A stretch of 64,000 nt of DNA, taken from positions 251,693,771-251,757,770 of the forward strand of contig NC_080571.1 in assembly GCF_030247185.1 (NCBI RefSeq), read 5' to 3'. The translations under genes were made by a program, and so were the position numbers. Below are positions 11,758 to 22,272 of the stretch, in pieces. A model generated the notes under the pieces. That model saw nothing but the letters and a program-made list of their open reading frames with translations. It was not told where the DNA came from and ran no database searches. The DNA comes from Malaya genurostris. Its lineage: Eukaryota > Arthropoda > Insecta > Diptera > Culicidae. Positions within the stretch are counted from its first letter, which is position 1, and the number at the start of each line of letters is the position of its first letter.

Positions 11758-13013
11758 TGTTTGGGGCACCCAAATAAATCTTGCCCCCGGGCCCATTAAT
11801 ACGTGAAAGTGAGGCTGGAACAGTGAGTATCTTTATATAAGTTATTAGTGGGAAATTAATGAAAACGTTCGTGATCGCTTCTCAACAATCGGAAAAGAAA
11901 ATAAACTGCAGCCTTTTGTGAAATCCACTAAGAATTGATATATTTTTATTTGTATGACTGATAAGATGTATTTGCATTTTCAAGCTATGCAAACAACATC
12001 ATCATGCATTCCACATGATAATTAAGCCTAAGCATTTTCAGCAGTTTAAATGACAACTAAATCGCAAGTGTCAAGTCAATTGAATGTTGGGTTGTAATAC
12101 ATTTGTAGTATATCTACAGTTCGATTGATGGAAAGATTTATATTGCAATTTAAGTGTCGAGTCATATGCGACGAAATGAAGTGTAAAGTACTTCCGTCTA
12201 ACGTGTCGATTTCTATCAGTGTAAGACAGTTGGTTGACAGGTTACCAGAGTTGCCTTATTTCCAAATTCATCTAACATTTGCCATCTTATCATTTCGACA
12301 GACACACTTGCAAATCAGATCTAATTTTACCAATCACTCCTCATAGTTTTTAAATTTCAGCATATCTCAATATGAATAGTTATTGTCGTCTAATATGAGT
12401 CAGATTATAACTGGATGGTGGATGTTTACATCCATCAAAATTCAACTAGTCGGAAGAAATTAAAAACGTTGGATAATTTTTTCAAATTTTGTCAAATATT
12501 TCACGTTTGTGTTATGTCTCTAGTTGAACTGCATATATTAATGCACGAGTCAAACAAATCGAAGATGATACGTAGAGTAATAAAAATAAAAATAGAACTT
12601 GGCATCCCTGATGTGATAATTTTTCAAAACACCGCTATTATAGAGAATTTGCATTCTTTTCGTGATTTACAATTAAACATTTGTAAGATATATCCGAGTG
12701 AGTAATTGATTATTAGTTTACCGTTTACTACGACCGTCTAGTTAGATAGACACGATAACGATTACAGGTATGTTCAGAACAATTTAATATTTAAATGCGG
12801 TTTAATATTATATAATACGAAGGATGTTTGTGTGTATGTTTGTAGTGACATAACTCCGACGGAACGGAACAGAGATTGTCATAGGAGAACTTTCAGAGGG
12901 AAAGAGGTGTAGCAAGTAGCGATTGTGGTAATATTGTGTAAATTGATATTTTTTTATATTTTTTATTCTTTATAGGGTCATTTTTTCTGAAGTCGGATTT
13001 GAAAAATCTCGAA
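11758..13013. other. Non-coding 5' part of the pogo element
   Basis: AT-rich sequence between the subterminal repeats and the transposase start. Two open frames (about 12128-12346 and 12415-12705) have no recognisable domain. The transposase promoter should lie here, but no clear element can be named. Confidence 0.5.
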
Positions 13014-14675
13014 ATGACCACTATTGAAGCATTGAAAAGTTCGAAACAAAGAACATCCATATCACTAGACAAAAAATTATCAATTTTACAGTGCCTTTCG
13101 GGTGGTCAAACTGCAGCTTCTGTCGCTAGAGCTTTTCGGTTGAATGAATCAACTATCAGAAGTATCAAGAAAAATGAGGCCAAAATAACAAAAGCTGCTA
13201 TTGAAGGAACGGTTGGTTCTGCTAAGCTTTCATCATATACACGAGATCCTACGATGGTAAAAATGGAAAAAGCATTGCTGCTTTGGATTGAGGATCACGC
13301 ACAAAAGGATATACCCCTAGATGGGGAGTTGATAAAAAACAAAGCTTTGCAGTTATATGGCCTACTATCGAATGATGGGCCATGTACAAGCTCTGCTGTC
13401 CGGAGTTTTACTGCAAGCAAAGGATGGTTTTACAAATTTATGCAAAGAAATTCAATCCGTAATGTAAAACTAAAGGGTGAGAGTGCATCTGCGGACACAA
13501 CGGCCGCAGACCATTTCAAAAAAACTTTTATGAAAATAGTCGATGACGGCTCCTACCACGCAGATCAAATATTTAATGCAGATGAGACAGGTCTCTTTTG
13601 GAAGAAAATGCCTAGTCGAACTTTCATTGCCAAGTCGGAACAAAAGGCTAGCGGATTCAAAGCAGCGAAAGATCGAATAACTTTGATGTTTTGCTGTAAT
13701 GCATCTGGCGACCGTATGTTAAAGCCACTATTGATACATAAGGCAAAGAGACCACGTGCTCTCAAAAATGTACAACCTAAAGATTATCCTGTACATTGGA
13801 TGTCTAACCGCAAGGCTTGGATGACGAAGGAATTATTTGAACAATGGTTCTATGATTTTTTTGTACCGGAAGTTCAGGAGTATTTAAACAGCAAGGGAAT
13901 GGATTTTAAAGCCTTGCTATTGATTGATAATGCCCCTGGTCATTGCGAATTAACACATTCTAATATAAAAGTTATATTCTTGCCACCAAACACAACATCT
14001 CTAATACAACCGCTAGACCAAGGAATCATCTCAACATTTAAAAAACTCTATATAAAACAATCTTTTCGGTTCATCTTACAACAACTTGATCGAAAAAGCT
14101 CTGAATCTCTGCCAGAAGCCTGGAAAAAATACACCATGAAAGAGTGTCTAATTAACATTGAAGCAGCACTAACGGAAATGAGGAAGTCTACACTCAATGC
14201 TTGCTGGCGTCCACTTTGGCCCGACTGTGTCATTTTTACAAAACCACAATCGGATAATGCAGTTTCAGAAATCCTGTTGTGGGCTCACGCAATGGGAGGT
14301 GAAGGTTTTGAGGACATGTCCAGTAAAGATATCGACGAACTTTTAAAGGAGTCCGTTATAGAAAACGAAGAGTTATTGGACAGCCTCAATGATACAATTG
14401 ACCCAGCGATCGATGATAGCCAAGAAATAAGTGCGACAAAAATTAAAGAAGGGTTAGATTTGGCGAATAAGCTAGCGGAGCATTTTTTAAAATGTGACCC
14501 TAATATACAACGTGCTATTTCCTTTAAAAATGATCTTAATTATTGTATGGTACGGTACAAAGAATTGGAATCAAATTTATTGAAAGAAATGCAAGAAAAC
14601 ATTGGTACTGAAGTTTCCAGTGATGTTACAATCCACACAAAAAAGCGTAAATTTGTAATTTACGATAGTGATTAA
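13014..14675 (+). CDS. pogo/Tigger-like transposase
   Basis: A 553-aa frame starts at the first ATG (13014); the open frame extends five codons upstream without another ATG. The N-terminal helix-turn-helix of CENP-B/pipsqueak type covers about residues 14-57 (LDKKLSILQCLSGGQTAASV). A second CENPB-type DNA-binding domain covers about 80-155, including KGWFYKFMQR. The DDE domain then shows D190 in IFNADETGL, D305 in LLLIDNAPGH and D335 in IQPLDQG. Thirty positions separate D305 from D335, as expected of pogo. The C-terminus is acidic, then basic at KKRKF. It would bind the TIRs in the nucleus and catalyse cut-and-paste at TA. The frame is uninterrupted and in 553 aa matches full-length Tigger/pogo proteins. 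AATAAA signals follow near 14760. Sharing ancestry with domesticated TIGD/CENP-B genes is possible, but the perfect TIRs argue for an ordinary transposon. Confidence 0.93.
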   Translation: MTTIEALKSSKQRTSISLDKKLSILQCLSGGQTAASVARAFRLNESTIRSIKKNEAKITKAAIEGTVGSAKLSSYTRDPTMVKMEKALLLWIEDHAQKDIPLDGELIKNKALQLYGLLSNDGPCTSSAVRSFTASKGWFYKFMQRNSIRNVKLKGESASADTTAADHFKKTFMKIVDDGSYHADQIFNADETGLFWKKMPSRTFIAKSEQKASGFKAAKDRITLMFCCNASGDRMLKPLLIHKAKRPRALKNVQPKDYPVHWMSNRKAWMTKELFEQWFYDFFVPEVQEYLNSKGMDFKALLLIDNAPGHCELTHSNIKVIFLPPNTTSLIQPLDQGIISTFKKLYIKQSFRFILQQLDRKSSESLPEAWKKYTMKECLINIEAALTEMRKSTLNACWRPLWPDCVIFTKPQSDNAVSEILLWAHAMGGEGFEDMSSKDIDELLKESVIENEELLDSLNDTIDPAIDDSQEISATKIKEGLDLANKLAEHFLKCDPNIQRAISFKNDLNYCMVRYKELESNLLKEMQENIGTEVSSDVTIHTKKRKFVIYDSD

Positions 14676-15059
14676 TTTTTCATTTTTTGTTTTTTGTTTA
14701 TATTTGTTATTGTTGTATGCTATATTTGAACTCAACTGTTGTATGAATTTTGAAAGTCGAATAAATAAATTTGAAAAATCGAATAGACAGCAGGATATAT
14801 TGTTTTATTGCCAATACAACTTCCATTTATTCTGTGATTTTGAGCAAATCGTAAAAATTTTAAACTTGTAAATTTGTGTGAGAAAAAAACATGAAGAAAT
14901 ATTCCAAAAGTATTTAATGGCTCTCTATGAGGTTTTACGTGGGTTTCTGAAGTTAAGCGGTCTCAAATTTTCCCAAAGTCGATTTTCACACCAGATTACA
15001 CCAGATCTGGACGTTCATGCATTCTAAGATATTTGCATCAAAAAAATTATTCCTTAAGT

Positions 15060-15194
15060 TTTGCGGTTTTTTTTACGCGGATTTCCAAAGTTACGCGGTT
15101 TTTTTTTACGCGGATTTCCCAAGTTACGCGGTTTTTTTTTGCGCGGTTTTGTTTTATGCGGTACGTATCCCCCGCGTAAAAAGAGACCCCAGTG
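15060..15194. repeat. Right subterminal repeats and TIR of the pogo element
   Basis: Repeats of TTACGCGG and ACGCGGATTTCC lead to the 22-bp TIR at 15173-15194. They run in the same orientation as the left-end blocks, so they are direct, not inverted, relative to those. A diverged copy sits at 14934-14966. Confidence 0.8.
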
Positions 15195-15525
15195 TACTGT
15201 AATCGCATCGCATTCACTCTGACAGGTTTGCTTTGATCAAATGCAACTAGCTCACACGCGCGCCTAGACGCATCGCGTGACGCTTTCACTCTGACAGCAA
15301 CCTTAGAGACATAACCGCGAGATTGACGTAGGACTACTGTCTACAAGGGGCAGATTATTTTAAAAATGCACTTTTTTTATGGTACATTATTCTACTAATA
15401 AATTATCCATTCCAAGTAAAATATAATTAGATCTCTGTAAAATAATTTGGATTCTGAAAAGAATCGAAGGTTACCATTTCTCCAACTTCCAACACAGTTG
15501 ACAATTATTTCCGTGAACAAAATTT

Positions 15526-15790
15526 CTAACCTCTCGTTTGGCGAACGGCGCACAAAGTAAATCTACCAAAAGCTTGTGTGCCCTTTCCTAGAGCGCATAT
15601 GCAATCAATTGAAGATAGCATCGATTTTTGTCGGAATTTGATTATAATATTATGTGACATTACATCTAATGGTTCTATATTTGTGAGTCTGTGTAACTCA
15701 TATGTACTAAACCAGGGATGACGCTTCAAAATCATTTTCAGAACTTTATTCTGAATCCTTTGAAGCGATTTCTTCCTGGTATTTAGTTAA
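15526..15790 (-). pseudogene. RT C-terminal end of the Juan-like element
   Basis: The frame TRKKSLQRIQNKVLKMILKR runs into HPWFSTYELHRLTNIEPL and then FRQKSMLSSI, the usual C-terminus of Jockey-clade ORF2. It is out of frame with the RT segment that overlaps it at 15746. A deletion removed the residues between KYLT and TRKK. Confidence 0.8.
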
Positions 15791-16397
15791 GTATTTAGCT
15801 TGATCAGACCATGTCATTTCCAAGCCATTCAATTTGAGAATGTGATAATTGTTTGGTTTAAGAAAAGAAGCTCTTGACTTATGAGGAAAGATAATTAATG
15901 GCGTTTTTGCTGCATTTGGTTTAATTTTCCATTTTGACAGATAATCACTGAAAACATTTAAACTTCTTTGTAGGCGACTGCAGATCATTCTTAGATTTCT
16001 ACCCGTGGCTAACAGACTTGTGTCGTCACAGAATAGCGATTTCTGACAACCAACGGGTAGATTTGGAAGAACAGAAGTAAAAATATTATACAAGATTGGA
16101 GCTACGCTCGAACCCTGCGGAACGCCTGCTCGTACGGGTAGAAATTCAGATTTACAATTCTGATAGCTAACCTGAACAGTACGACCAGTTAAATAATTTT
16201 GAATCATTTTGATCAAATAAAAAGGAAACTGGAAATCAGACATTTTTGCTATTAAACCTTTGTGCCAAACACTGTCGAATGCTTTTTCTATGTCTAGTAG
16301 AGCAACTCCAGAAGATTTATGTGCCTTTAACATCTTCGTTACTCTGACAAGTTGATGAGTAGTTAAATGTTCATGACGAAATCCAAACTGCTCTGGT
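15746..16397 (-). pseudogene. Reverse transcriptase core of the Juan-like element
   Basis: This frame carries the RT palm. LPEQFGFRHEHLTTHQL is readable upstream of the first ATG (16334-16397), followed by VALLDIEKAFDSVWHKGL with the first catalytic Asp, then AGVPQGSSVAPILYNIF and FCDDTSLL. The catalytic pair DD remains, but the usual FADD has become FCDD. The frame ends at 15746 in residues that belong to the deletion junction. Confidence 0.88.
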
Positions 16398-16405
16398 AAA
16401 AAAAA

Positions 16406-16807
16406 TTAATTCTCATTTATATGAGACATCATTCTCAACAAGATAATTTTTTCAAAAAGTCTACAGATAGAAGAAAGTAAGCTAATTGGTCGATAACTTG
16501 ATGTTTCTGCTGGGTTTTTACCAGGTTTGAGGATAGGAATTACTTTAGCGTTTTTCCATCTTTTTGAGAAGTAAGCTAATGAAAAAAACTTGTTGAAAAT
16601 TTTAACCAAGAGTCTCAAGGCAACATCGGGAAGATTTTTAATAAGAATAATAAATATTCCATTATTACCAGGAACCTTCATGTTTTTAAGTTTCCTAATG
16701 ATTGACTCAATTTCTTCAAAATTCGTATCAATAATGTCATCTTGTGATAACACTTGAGTTGAAATATGATCATATTTCAGTGAGACTTCATTTTCAATAG
16801 GACTCAC
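16406..16807 (-). pseudogene. RT N-terminal blocks of the Juan-like element
   Basis: It contains MKVPGNNGIFIILIKNLP, KVIPILKPGKNP and SYRPISLLSSICRLFEKI, the conserved RT fingers blocks. The frame breaks at an A/T run near 16400-16412, where a slippage-type indel separates it from the RT core. Confidence 0.85.
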
Positions 16808-17034
16808 AACGTCAAATTAAAATTGTGGACACTCTCGAACTACTTAGCAAGTTTTTTAGCTTTTTAGCCATTTGTAAGAAGTATTTGATTTCCTTCCTTG
16901 AGAGCTGGAAATGGTTTCTGAGATTCTAAGGTTCTTACCTTAGAAAGTTTCCAGAAAGGTTTAGAATAAGGTTTAATTTGTACAACTTCTTAGGCGAAAT
17001 TTTCATTTCGCAAAAGAGTAAATCAATGTTTAAT

Positions 17035-17304
17035 TTATTTTCGTAAATCCTTAACTATGCTTTTCATAGCAGGATCACGAGAACGTTGATATTGTCGTCG
17101 ACGAACATTTTTCAACCGAATGAGTAGTTGAAGTTTGTCATCGATGATAGGAGAATTTAATTTAGTTTGAGCTTTGGAAACTGAAAGATTTCTAGCTTCG
17201 ATAATGTAATGATTCAAATTATCAATTGCTGTGTCGATATCCACAGAATTTTCTAAAATAGTTTCATGATTCCCATGATTTTCAATGTGAGATCTGTAAT
17301 TCAA
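17035..17304 (-). pseudogene. Linker between endonuclease and RT, Juan-like element
   Basis: An 89-codon open remnant with LQLLIRLKNVRRRQYQRSRD, a segment typical of the endonuclease-RT linker in Juan-type ORF2. It has no catalytic motif. It is separated from its neighbours by stops at 16808-17034 and 17305-17472. Confidence 0.7.
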
Positions 17305-17472
17305 CCATTAGATCTATGATAGTTGAATATAGAACTAATTGGATTAATTAAAGCTTCGTTGGAAAGTCTGAATGTTACTGGAAGATGATCTGAGTCAAAG
17401 TCAGCATGTGTAATCGGTTCACTACAAATGTGACTTTGATCTGTAGAACCAGATCAATTGTATAGGGATTTT

Positions 17473-18012
17473 TCACGAAAGAGAAGGAAGTCGGATTACT
17501 GGGATGAAGAACTGTGAAGTAAACAGCTGAGAGTTGATTATAAAGCATTTGACCATTACCTTTTGCCTACAATTCCACTGGACATGCTTTGCATTTAAGT
17601 CCCCTATTACGAAAAATTTCGGTCGATATCTTGTGAGTTTTTGCAGATCCCCTTCAAAGAAATTTAATTGATCGCCGGTGCATTGGAATGGGAAATATGC
17701 TCCAGCGATGAAATAAATTTCATGAATGGTTTCAACTTCGATTCCCAAGCTTTCAATAACTTTAGTATTGAAAGAAGGTAAAATTCGATGTTTAATTTGC
17801 CGTTGGACAAAAATGGCAACTCCACCACCCATTCCAGTAAACCTGTCAAATCGAATAGCCACATAATATGGATTGCTTTTCAATTTGACAGTTGGTTTAA
17901 GAAAAGTTTTTGTCACAATGGCAATATAAATTTTGTGAACTTTGTGAATATTATAAAATTCATCTTCACTCGATTTTAAAGATCGATCATTCAAATAATT
18001 ATTGAACATCAC
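17473..18012 (-). pseudogene. APE endonuclease remnant of the Juan-like element
   Basis: The open remnant contains RSLKSSEDEFYN, TKTFLKPTVKLKS (the position of the catalytic Glu reads Lys, since the family has TETF), GGGVAIFVQRQIKHRILP and FVIGDLNAKHVQWNCRQ. The GDFN motif reads GDLN. Both changes point to loss of function. Confidence 0.85.
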
Positions 18013-18374
18013 TGTTAAGTTTTAAATTCATTACAATATTATTTGCAAATTGCCATCCGATTTGAAATGCTTCAAAAAGTGATGAAATCGAGTTCATTCG
18101 GATGATCATTTGTGAAAAAGTTGAAGTTGATCTTGTATGTAGATCATTTTATCCGTTATATCGCCGTTTTCCGTTATATCGCCTAAATCGACTTCGTTTA
18201 AAGAAGCGAATGGCAAAGTGTTCAAACTGTTTACATCACTTCGATTGAAGTGTATTAAGTAAAGTTCATGGGAAATTCCAGAGCGTGATTTAGAAGTACT
18301 TCCGGGAGAAAAGTAGATAGCTCAGTACAGAATGCTTTGAAGTCGGAAATCATCACCGTAACTGAAGGCATAGA

Positions 18375-18653
18375 TTAATGTTTTTTCCCAGAACGACAAT
18401 CGTCCATCTTGGGAATTTTAGAAGAAATTTCTTCTATGTCGCTACAATCGGATTCAGGAAGAATCTCGTAAATATTGTTAGACGGCATAGAATCAATGGA
18501 AGGGAAGTCCGTCCGTTGTCTTTTATTTCTACATTCAGATTCTAGAAGATCGTGAATGTTATTAGAAAAATGTTGAATAACGGATTGTGATTTATTCCGT
18601 ATTGAATTATTTTTAGCCTTAGGCTTCTAGTCTTTCCGGTTGGACGCAGGCAT
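18375..18653 (-). pseudogene. ORF1 N-terminus of the Juan-like element
   Basis: ATG at 18651-18653 opens a 93-codon frame ending in TAA at 18375-18377, with a TAG at codon 9. The reading begins MPASNRKD and later gives NIYEILPESDCSDIEEI. It sits just downstream of the hairpin array. The rest of ORF1, including the zinc-knuckle region, is not present downstream. Confidence 0.6.
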
Positions 18654-18711
18654 TTTTGAAAAGAATGAAATTTGAAATTAAATTAACTAGGCTAAATTAG
18701 TCTTCGATTAG

Positions 18712-18960
18712 ACTCCTAGTTTGGAAAAGTCTTGATAAAGAGTGATTTTGTGGTAGTCTTAATAAAGACTGATTAGTTCGAAGAATAGTTCTTTGAATAG
18801 CAAGCCTTAAAAAAGGCTGATCAATTTCTTAGTCTTGAAAAAGACTGATTATATTGAAATATCACTCTTTGTATAGCCTTGAGAAAGGCTGACTAATTGT
18901 TAGTCTTTAAAAAGACTGTTATTGATTCAGGTAACCTTGAAAAAGACTGAAGCCTTGTAT
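18712..18960 (-). repeat. Array of AGTCTT/AAGACT short hairpins in the 5' UTR
   Basis: Seven spaced units read AGTCTTNATAAAG, AGTCTTAATAAAGACTG, GCCTTAAAAAAGGCTG, AGTCTTGAAAAAGACTG, GCCTTGAGAAAGGCTG, AGTCTTTAAAAAGACTG and CCTTGAAAAAGACTG. Each is a 5-6 bp stem with a 4-6 base A-rich loop. AGTCTT and GCCTT versions partly alternate with compensating changes on the other stem arm. Confidence 0.8.
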
Positions 18961-19093
18961 CAATGAAACTCTAGGTAGCCAGAAAAAATTTCCAGGAGCC
19001 AAGAACTATACGCGTGCGGTGCGAACGACTGTTCAACATCGACTGATGATTCTACATGTGTTTATTCGTTTTGACGTAGTTACGATAGTTCTA

Positions 19094-20154
19094 CACGGAA
19101 AAGCCAGCGATCGCAAAACAACTAAAATATTAGTTGTTTTTCTGATTTTGATTGGTTAAAATTTGGTACAACTAATCGACTGTTGTTTTAACTAATCTGT
19201 CATTTTTGATTTATCGTGCTGGCAGCTTAGCAACAAGTAATGAAGCGTTTCAGTTGAGCAATGCCAAACACCCTGAGCGAACAATGAAACGTTTCCATGA
19301 GATGTCACTCGTGCAATTGAGCTAAGACACAATCCCAGCAAAGTTACTTGTATGCATGAAAGCAAAAAAATGTCTCAGTTGTTTCAACCAATTATTCAGT
19401 TATTTGAACTTAAAACGCCAATTGCAAAAAATATTTTTTAATGTTAGCCTCTTCGGGGGCAGCTAATCGTTCACTGCTTGAACAACGAAATTTTACCTAA
19501 TTAAATGCTTATATCTTTATCAATAAACTCACAAAGGATATGGAAATGAACCAAAAGATTACAATTCTCAAAAGGGAATTCACCAGAAAAATGGTCACAG
19601 GGAATTAGGAAATTTTTCCTTCACTTGCAGAATGGCTCGCTGGTAAACCTAATGCTACAGATACACTTTCAAGAAAATACAAATAGTACCACTTCACTTT
19701 AGCAGCAAATTTTTAAGCGTTAAGCGGTTTTAATAACATTGACATGAACTGTCCTAGAATACATTACTCTCAGATGAAATTAAAACATTTATACTGTAGG
19801 AATATCTATTTAACACACGAAAAACTTGTTTTACAATTAACTGTTATATTCTTCTGCATACTTTCACTTACATAAAACGACCACTACGTAACTAACATTA
19901 ATGAAGTTCATTATTCATTGAAAATTTTCAATATGAAACGCTTCTGGTGAAATGAAGACGTTCTTTGTTCTGCCTTTTGCTGTCTTCGTTCTCCGCTAAG
20001 TGACAGCATTTGAATACAACAATTTCGGTTACCTGAATGGTTATGTCAAAATCAACAGATATGTTAGTTAAATCAACAACATTTTAGTTGAAACAACCAG
20101 GGCGTGAAACAACAATTGCAATATTGTAATTTTGTGATCTGCGGGTTCTCCGTG
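19094..20154. mobile_element. TIR element C, non-autonomous, full copy
   Basis: The left end CACGGAAAAGCCAGCGATCG is matched imperfectly by the reverse complement of the right end (CACGGAGAACCCGCAGATC). TA flanks both sides (19092-19093, 20155-20156). No transposase is visible. Parts of the same family recur on the minus strand at 47640-47950 and 50590-50953, so this is a genuine repeat and not a chance palindrome. Confidence 0.7.
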
Positions 20155-20404
20155 TACTGTTTAAATGATTATCTTTCAACGAGAACTTGAAATTTCGAAT
20201 ATATCTGTAAATTGTTTTAGCTGTAACTTTCCATTTTTCAAAAGGCACGGATGGAATAGCCATCAATCTGTAGGGTTTAATAACAGCTTTAAAATAAAAA
20301 TTATCAAAAAAAAATTAAAACCCTGATTTTTTTAATTTAACTTTTTTGGATTATTTTGAAATTATTGAGAATAAAAATCAAAAAAAATTTTCAGTGTATT
20401 TTTG

Positions 20405-20800
20405 TTTTACAGTGCCCAATCGATTCCCTACAACTTCTTCCTGAACGCCATTTTTGTACAATTAACGGTTTCCGAGTTGCAACGATTTGAAAAAGGCATT
20501 TTTGTGAAATGCAAAAATTCATACGCCCCCGTTTGAAAAATCAGTCGTGAGTCGGATTGACCTTTCCATCGGTTCAAAACTTACGGTTTGCCATACTGAA
20601 GCCATGTGCAAAGTTTCATCCAAATCGGTGTAGGTCGATTCTGTTTTTGTCATTTTGATTTTGTTAGACGAAAACTACTCATTCCTGGAATGGCTCGTGG
20701 ATGGCCAAAGCGATTGGAGATCGGTTTCATTTTGTGGGTTATACTAGGTTAACAATCTGATATGAGAAAGGCATCATTACACCACTAGGTGGATTAAAAA
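20405..20800 (+). repeat. Repeat ending in the GGCATCATTACACCACTAGG tail
   Basis: The block ends with ATGAGAAAGGCATCATTACA and CCACTAGGTGGATTAA at about 20760-20797, the same tail as family B at 43745-43782. The 5' limit is not clear. Confidence 0.6.
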
Positions 20801-22230
20801 AGGTTTCCAGTATAAGTTTGCATTTGTCATTCGATACCGTATGTAAGGCGCTCAAAGTAATTGAGTTATACACTTTACTGATCCCGTTCATGAAGCAGTT
20901 TTCACCAAACGTGTGAAGCTTACCATTTGTGATATTTATTTGATAGACAGGTTGAGCGTACAGAAAAGTCAAACATGAATGTGTATTTTTTACTCTTAAA
21001 TGAGTGGAATAACAAATCGAAAAGCTCAAACTCGGTTTCATAACTTTCCAATTTCAAACAGTTCGGTTAAGTCAATTATGAACAACCATGTTCCCCATGG
21101 TAATGTACATGCATTTTGGATGAGCACCTGCAAGGTTTTTGAATCCTATTACCTATTATTGCCGGTAATGCTCCAACTAAAAATGCAAATTTGTGCCAGT
21201 CTAGTGGTCATGCTGTATTTGCTACATTTTAATCACGACACACACACGGACCCAAGTGCATGTTTCCAACAAACAGCAATCGATGAGCGGGGGAAATGCT
21301 TTATGATGGTGTAATCCGTACCATAATTCCCTCGTGAAACATTTACGACCTTGTCCGACTCGCCCAGTTCAGACCGACAACCCGATCTACGTGTAAAATC
21401 AATCCTCGCTCGTCGGTCGGCCAAACTCACAATGGCAAAACGCTTCCGAAAACAGTCAACCGATCCCGAGAGCCGAGTAGTCACAGCTGGCTGAGTGTGT
21501 GAAAAAGGATCAGATTCGAGAGGCCCATCTTGGAAACATGTTCTGATGCTTCGAGTGAAGCACCCGAAAACTATCTGCTGATTGCGTTAGCACTTTTCCA
21601 GCAAACACATCACGTTGCACGCTTTTCCTCGTAGCACAAGCTCGCTACAACATCCAACAGTTTCGTGCCGACTTTTGCCAACGTTCTTCCTTAAGAAGGG
21701 CTAACAAGTGTGTGAACATGCTCGGTTACAGTCGAGCGAATGGAAAAGGAAACGTTGACGGCAGTCGACACACAGGAACTTCGCAAAATATGTAACTTAA
21801 AATAATTTTCACTTTGATAGAGATCTGCCCTCCTCTGACTGCCTGCCTGTCTGCCAGCCGTGTCCCGGCTTTACTTTCCCCAGTTGCTTTATTAGTCGGG
21901 TACTTCTAATGAAATCGCTAACTCTCACCATCAGCACCGAGCGTTGAAACGCTATATATGTAATGCAAATATTTGCACAGTTCAGTTTTCCAAATACGAA
22001 CCAACAACATGAGGTTTCCCGAAACCTGTTTTCCGCCGATGTGTGACTGTCGGGTGAGAGCGAGGGCGGGTGGGGTGAAAACGAACACGTGCACAGTTGC
22101 CCTGTCCCGCCCCGCCCTGCCCCGCACCTGCCCCGCGGTATTCAATGCTTCAGCATGCGGTTTTCCTCATTTAGCTTAGATGGGAAAACTTAGACCTGCA
22201 CGAGTAGCGTGCGATGTTTTTACGTCGTTG

Positions 22231-22272
<42 letters not shown>

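Larger units (their letters stand above)
11631..15194 (+). mobile_element. pogo/Tigger-type DNA transposon, complete
   Basis: The ends are perfect 22-bp inverted repeats, starting CACTGGGGTCTCTTTTTACG at 11631 and reading as its reverse complement at 15173-15194. They are flanked by TA on both sides (11629-11630 and 15195-15196), the target duplication of the Tc1/mariner-pogo superfamily. One uninterrupted transposase gene lies inside. ACGCGG-rich subterminal repeats flank both ends. Perfect TIRs, TSD and open frame indicate a recent insertion. Confidence 0.95.
5553..15305. mobile_element. MITE split by nested insertions (TIRs 5553-5589 and 15269-15305)
   Basis: The left end TTAGGTTGATGTCAGAGTG continues to an ACGCGATGCG block at 5589. 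The right end at 15269-15305 is its imperfect reverse complement, beginning CGCATCGCGTGACGC and ending CTGACAGCAACCTTA. Removing the I-clade element and the pogo element leaves 5553-5617 joined to 15200-15305, about 170 bp. That is a usual size for a MITE with ~36-bp TIRs. A further partial inverted motif, CATTCACTCTGACAG, lies at 15211-15225. No protein is encoded; the mobilising transposase is unknown. Confidence 0.6.
15526..18960 (-). mobile_element. Juan-like (Jockey clade) non-LTR retrotransposon, decayed and internally deleted
   Basis: On the minus strand, pieces appear in the expected order: 5' hairpin array (18712-18960), ORF1 N-terminus (18375-18653), endonuclease (17473-18012), linker (17035-17304), and RT in two frames with a C-terminal end (15526-16807). 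There is no RNase H. Most of ORF1, the zinc-knuckle part, is missing, and part of the RT C-terminal region is deleted. Stops and frameshifts are frequent, so the copy is old. Assignment to Juan/Jockey rests on my recognition of the protein sequence; Juan-type elements are abundant in culicine mosquitoes. Confidence 0.85.

Noticed and set aside
12125..12705. Two frames upstream of the pogo transposase that might be extra exons or a second protein
   Set aside because: No domain, biased AT-rich composition, and pogo elements of this type have a single ORF.
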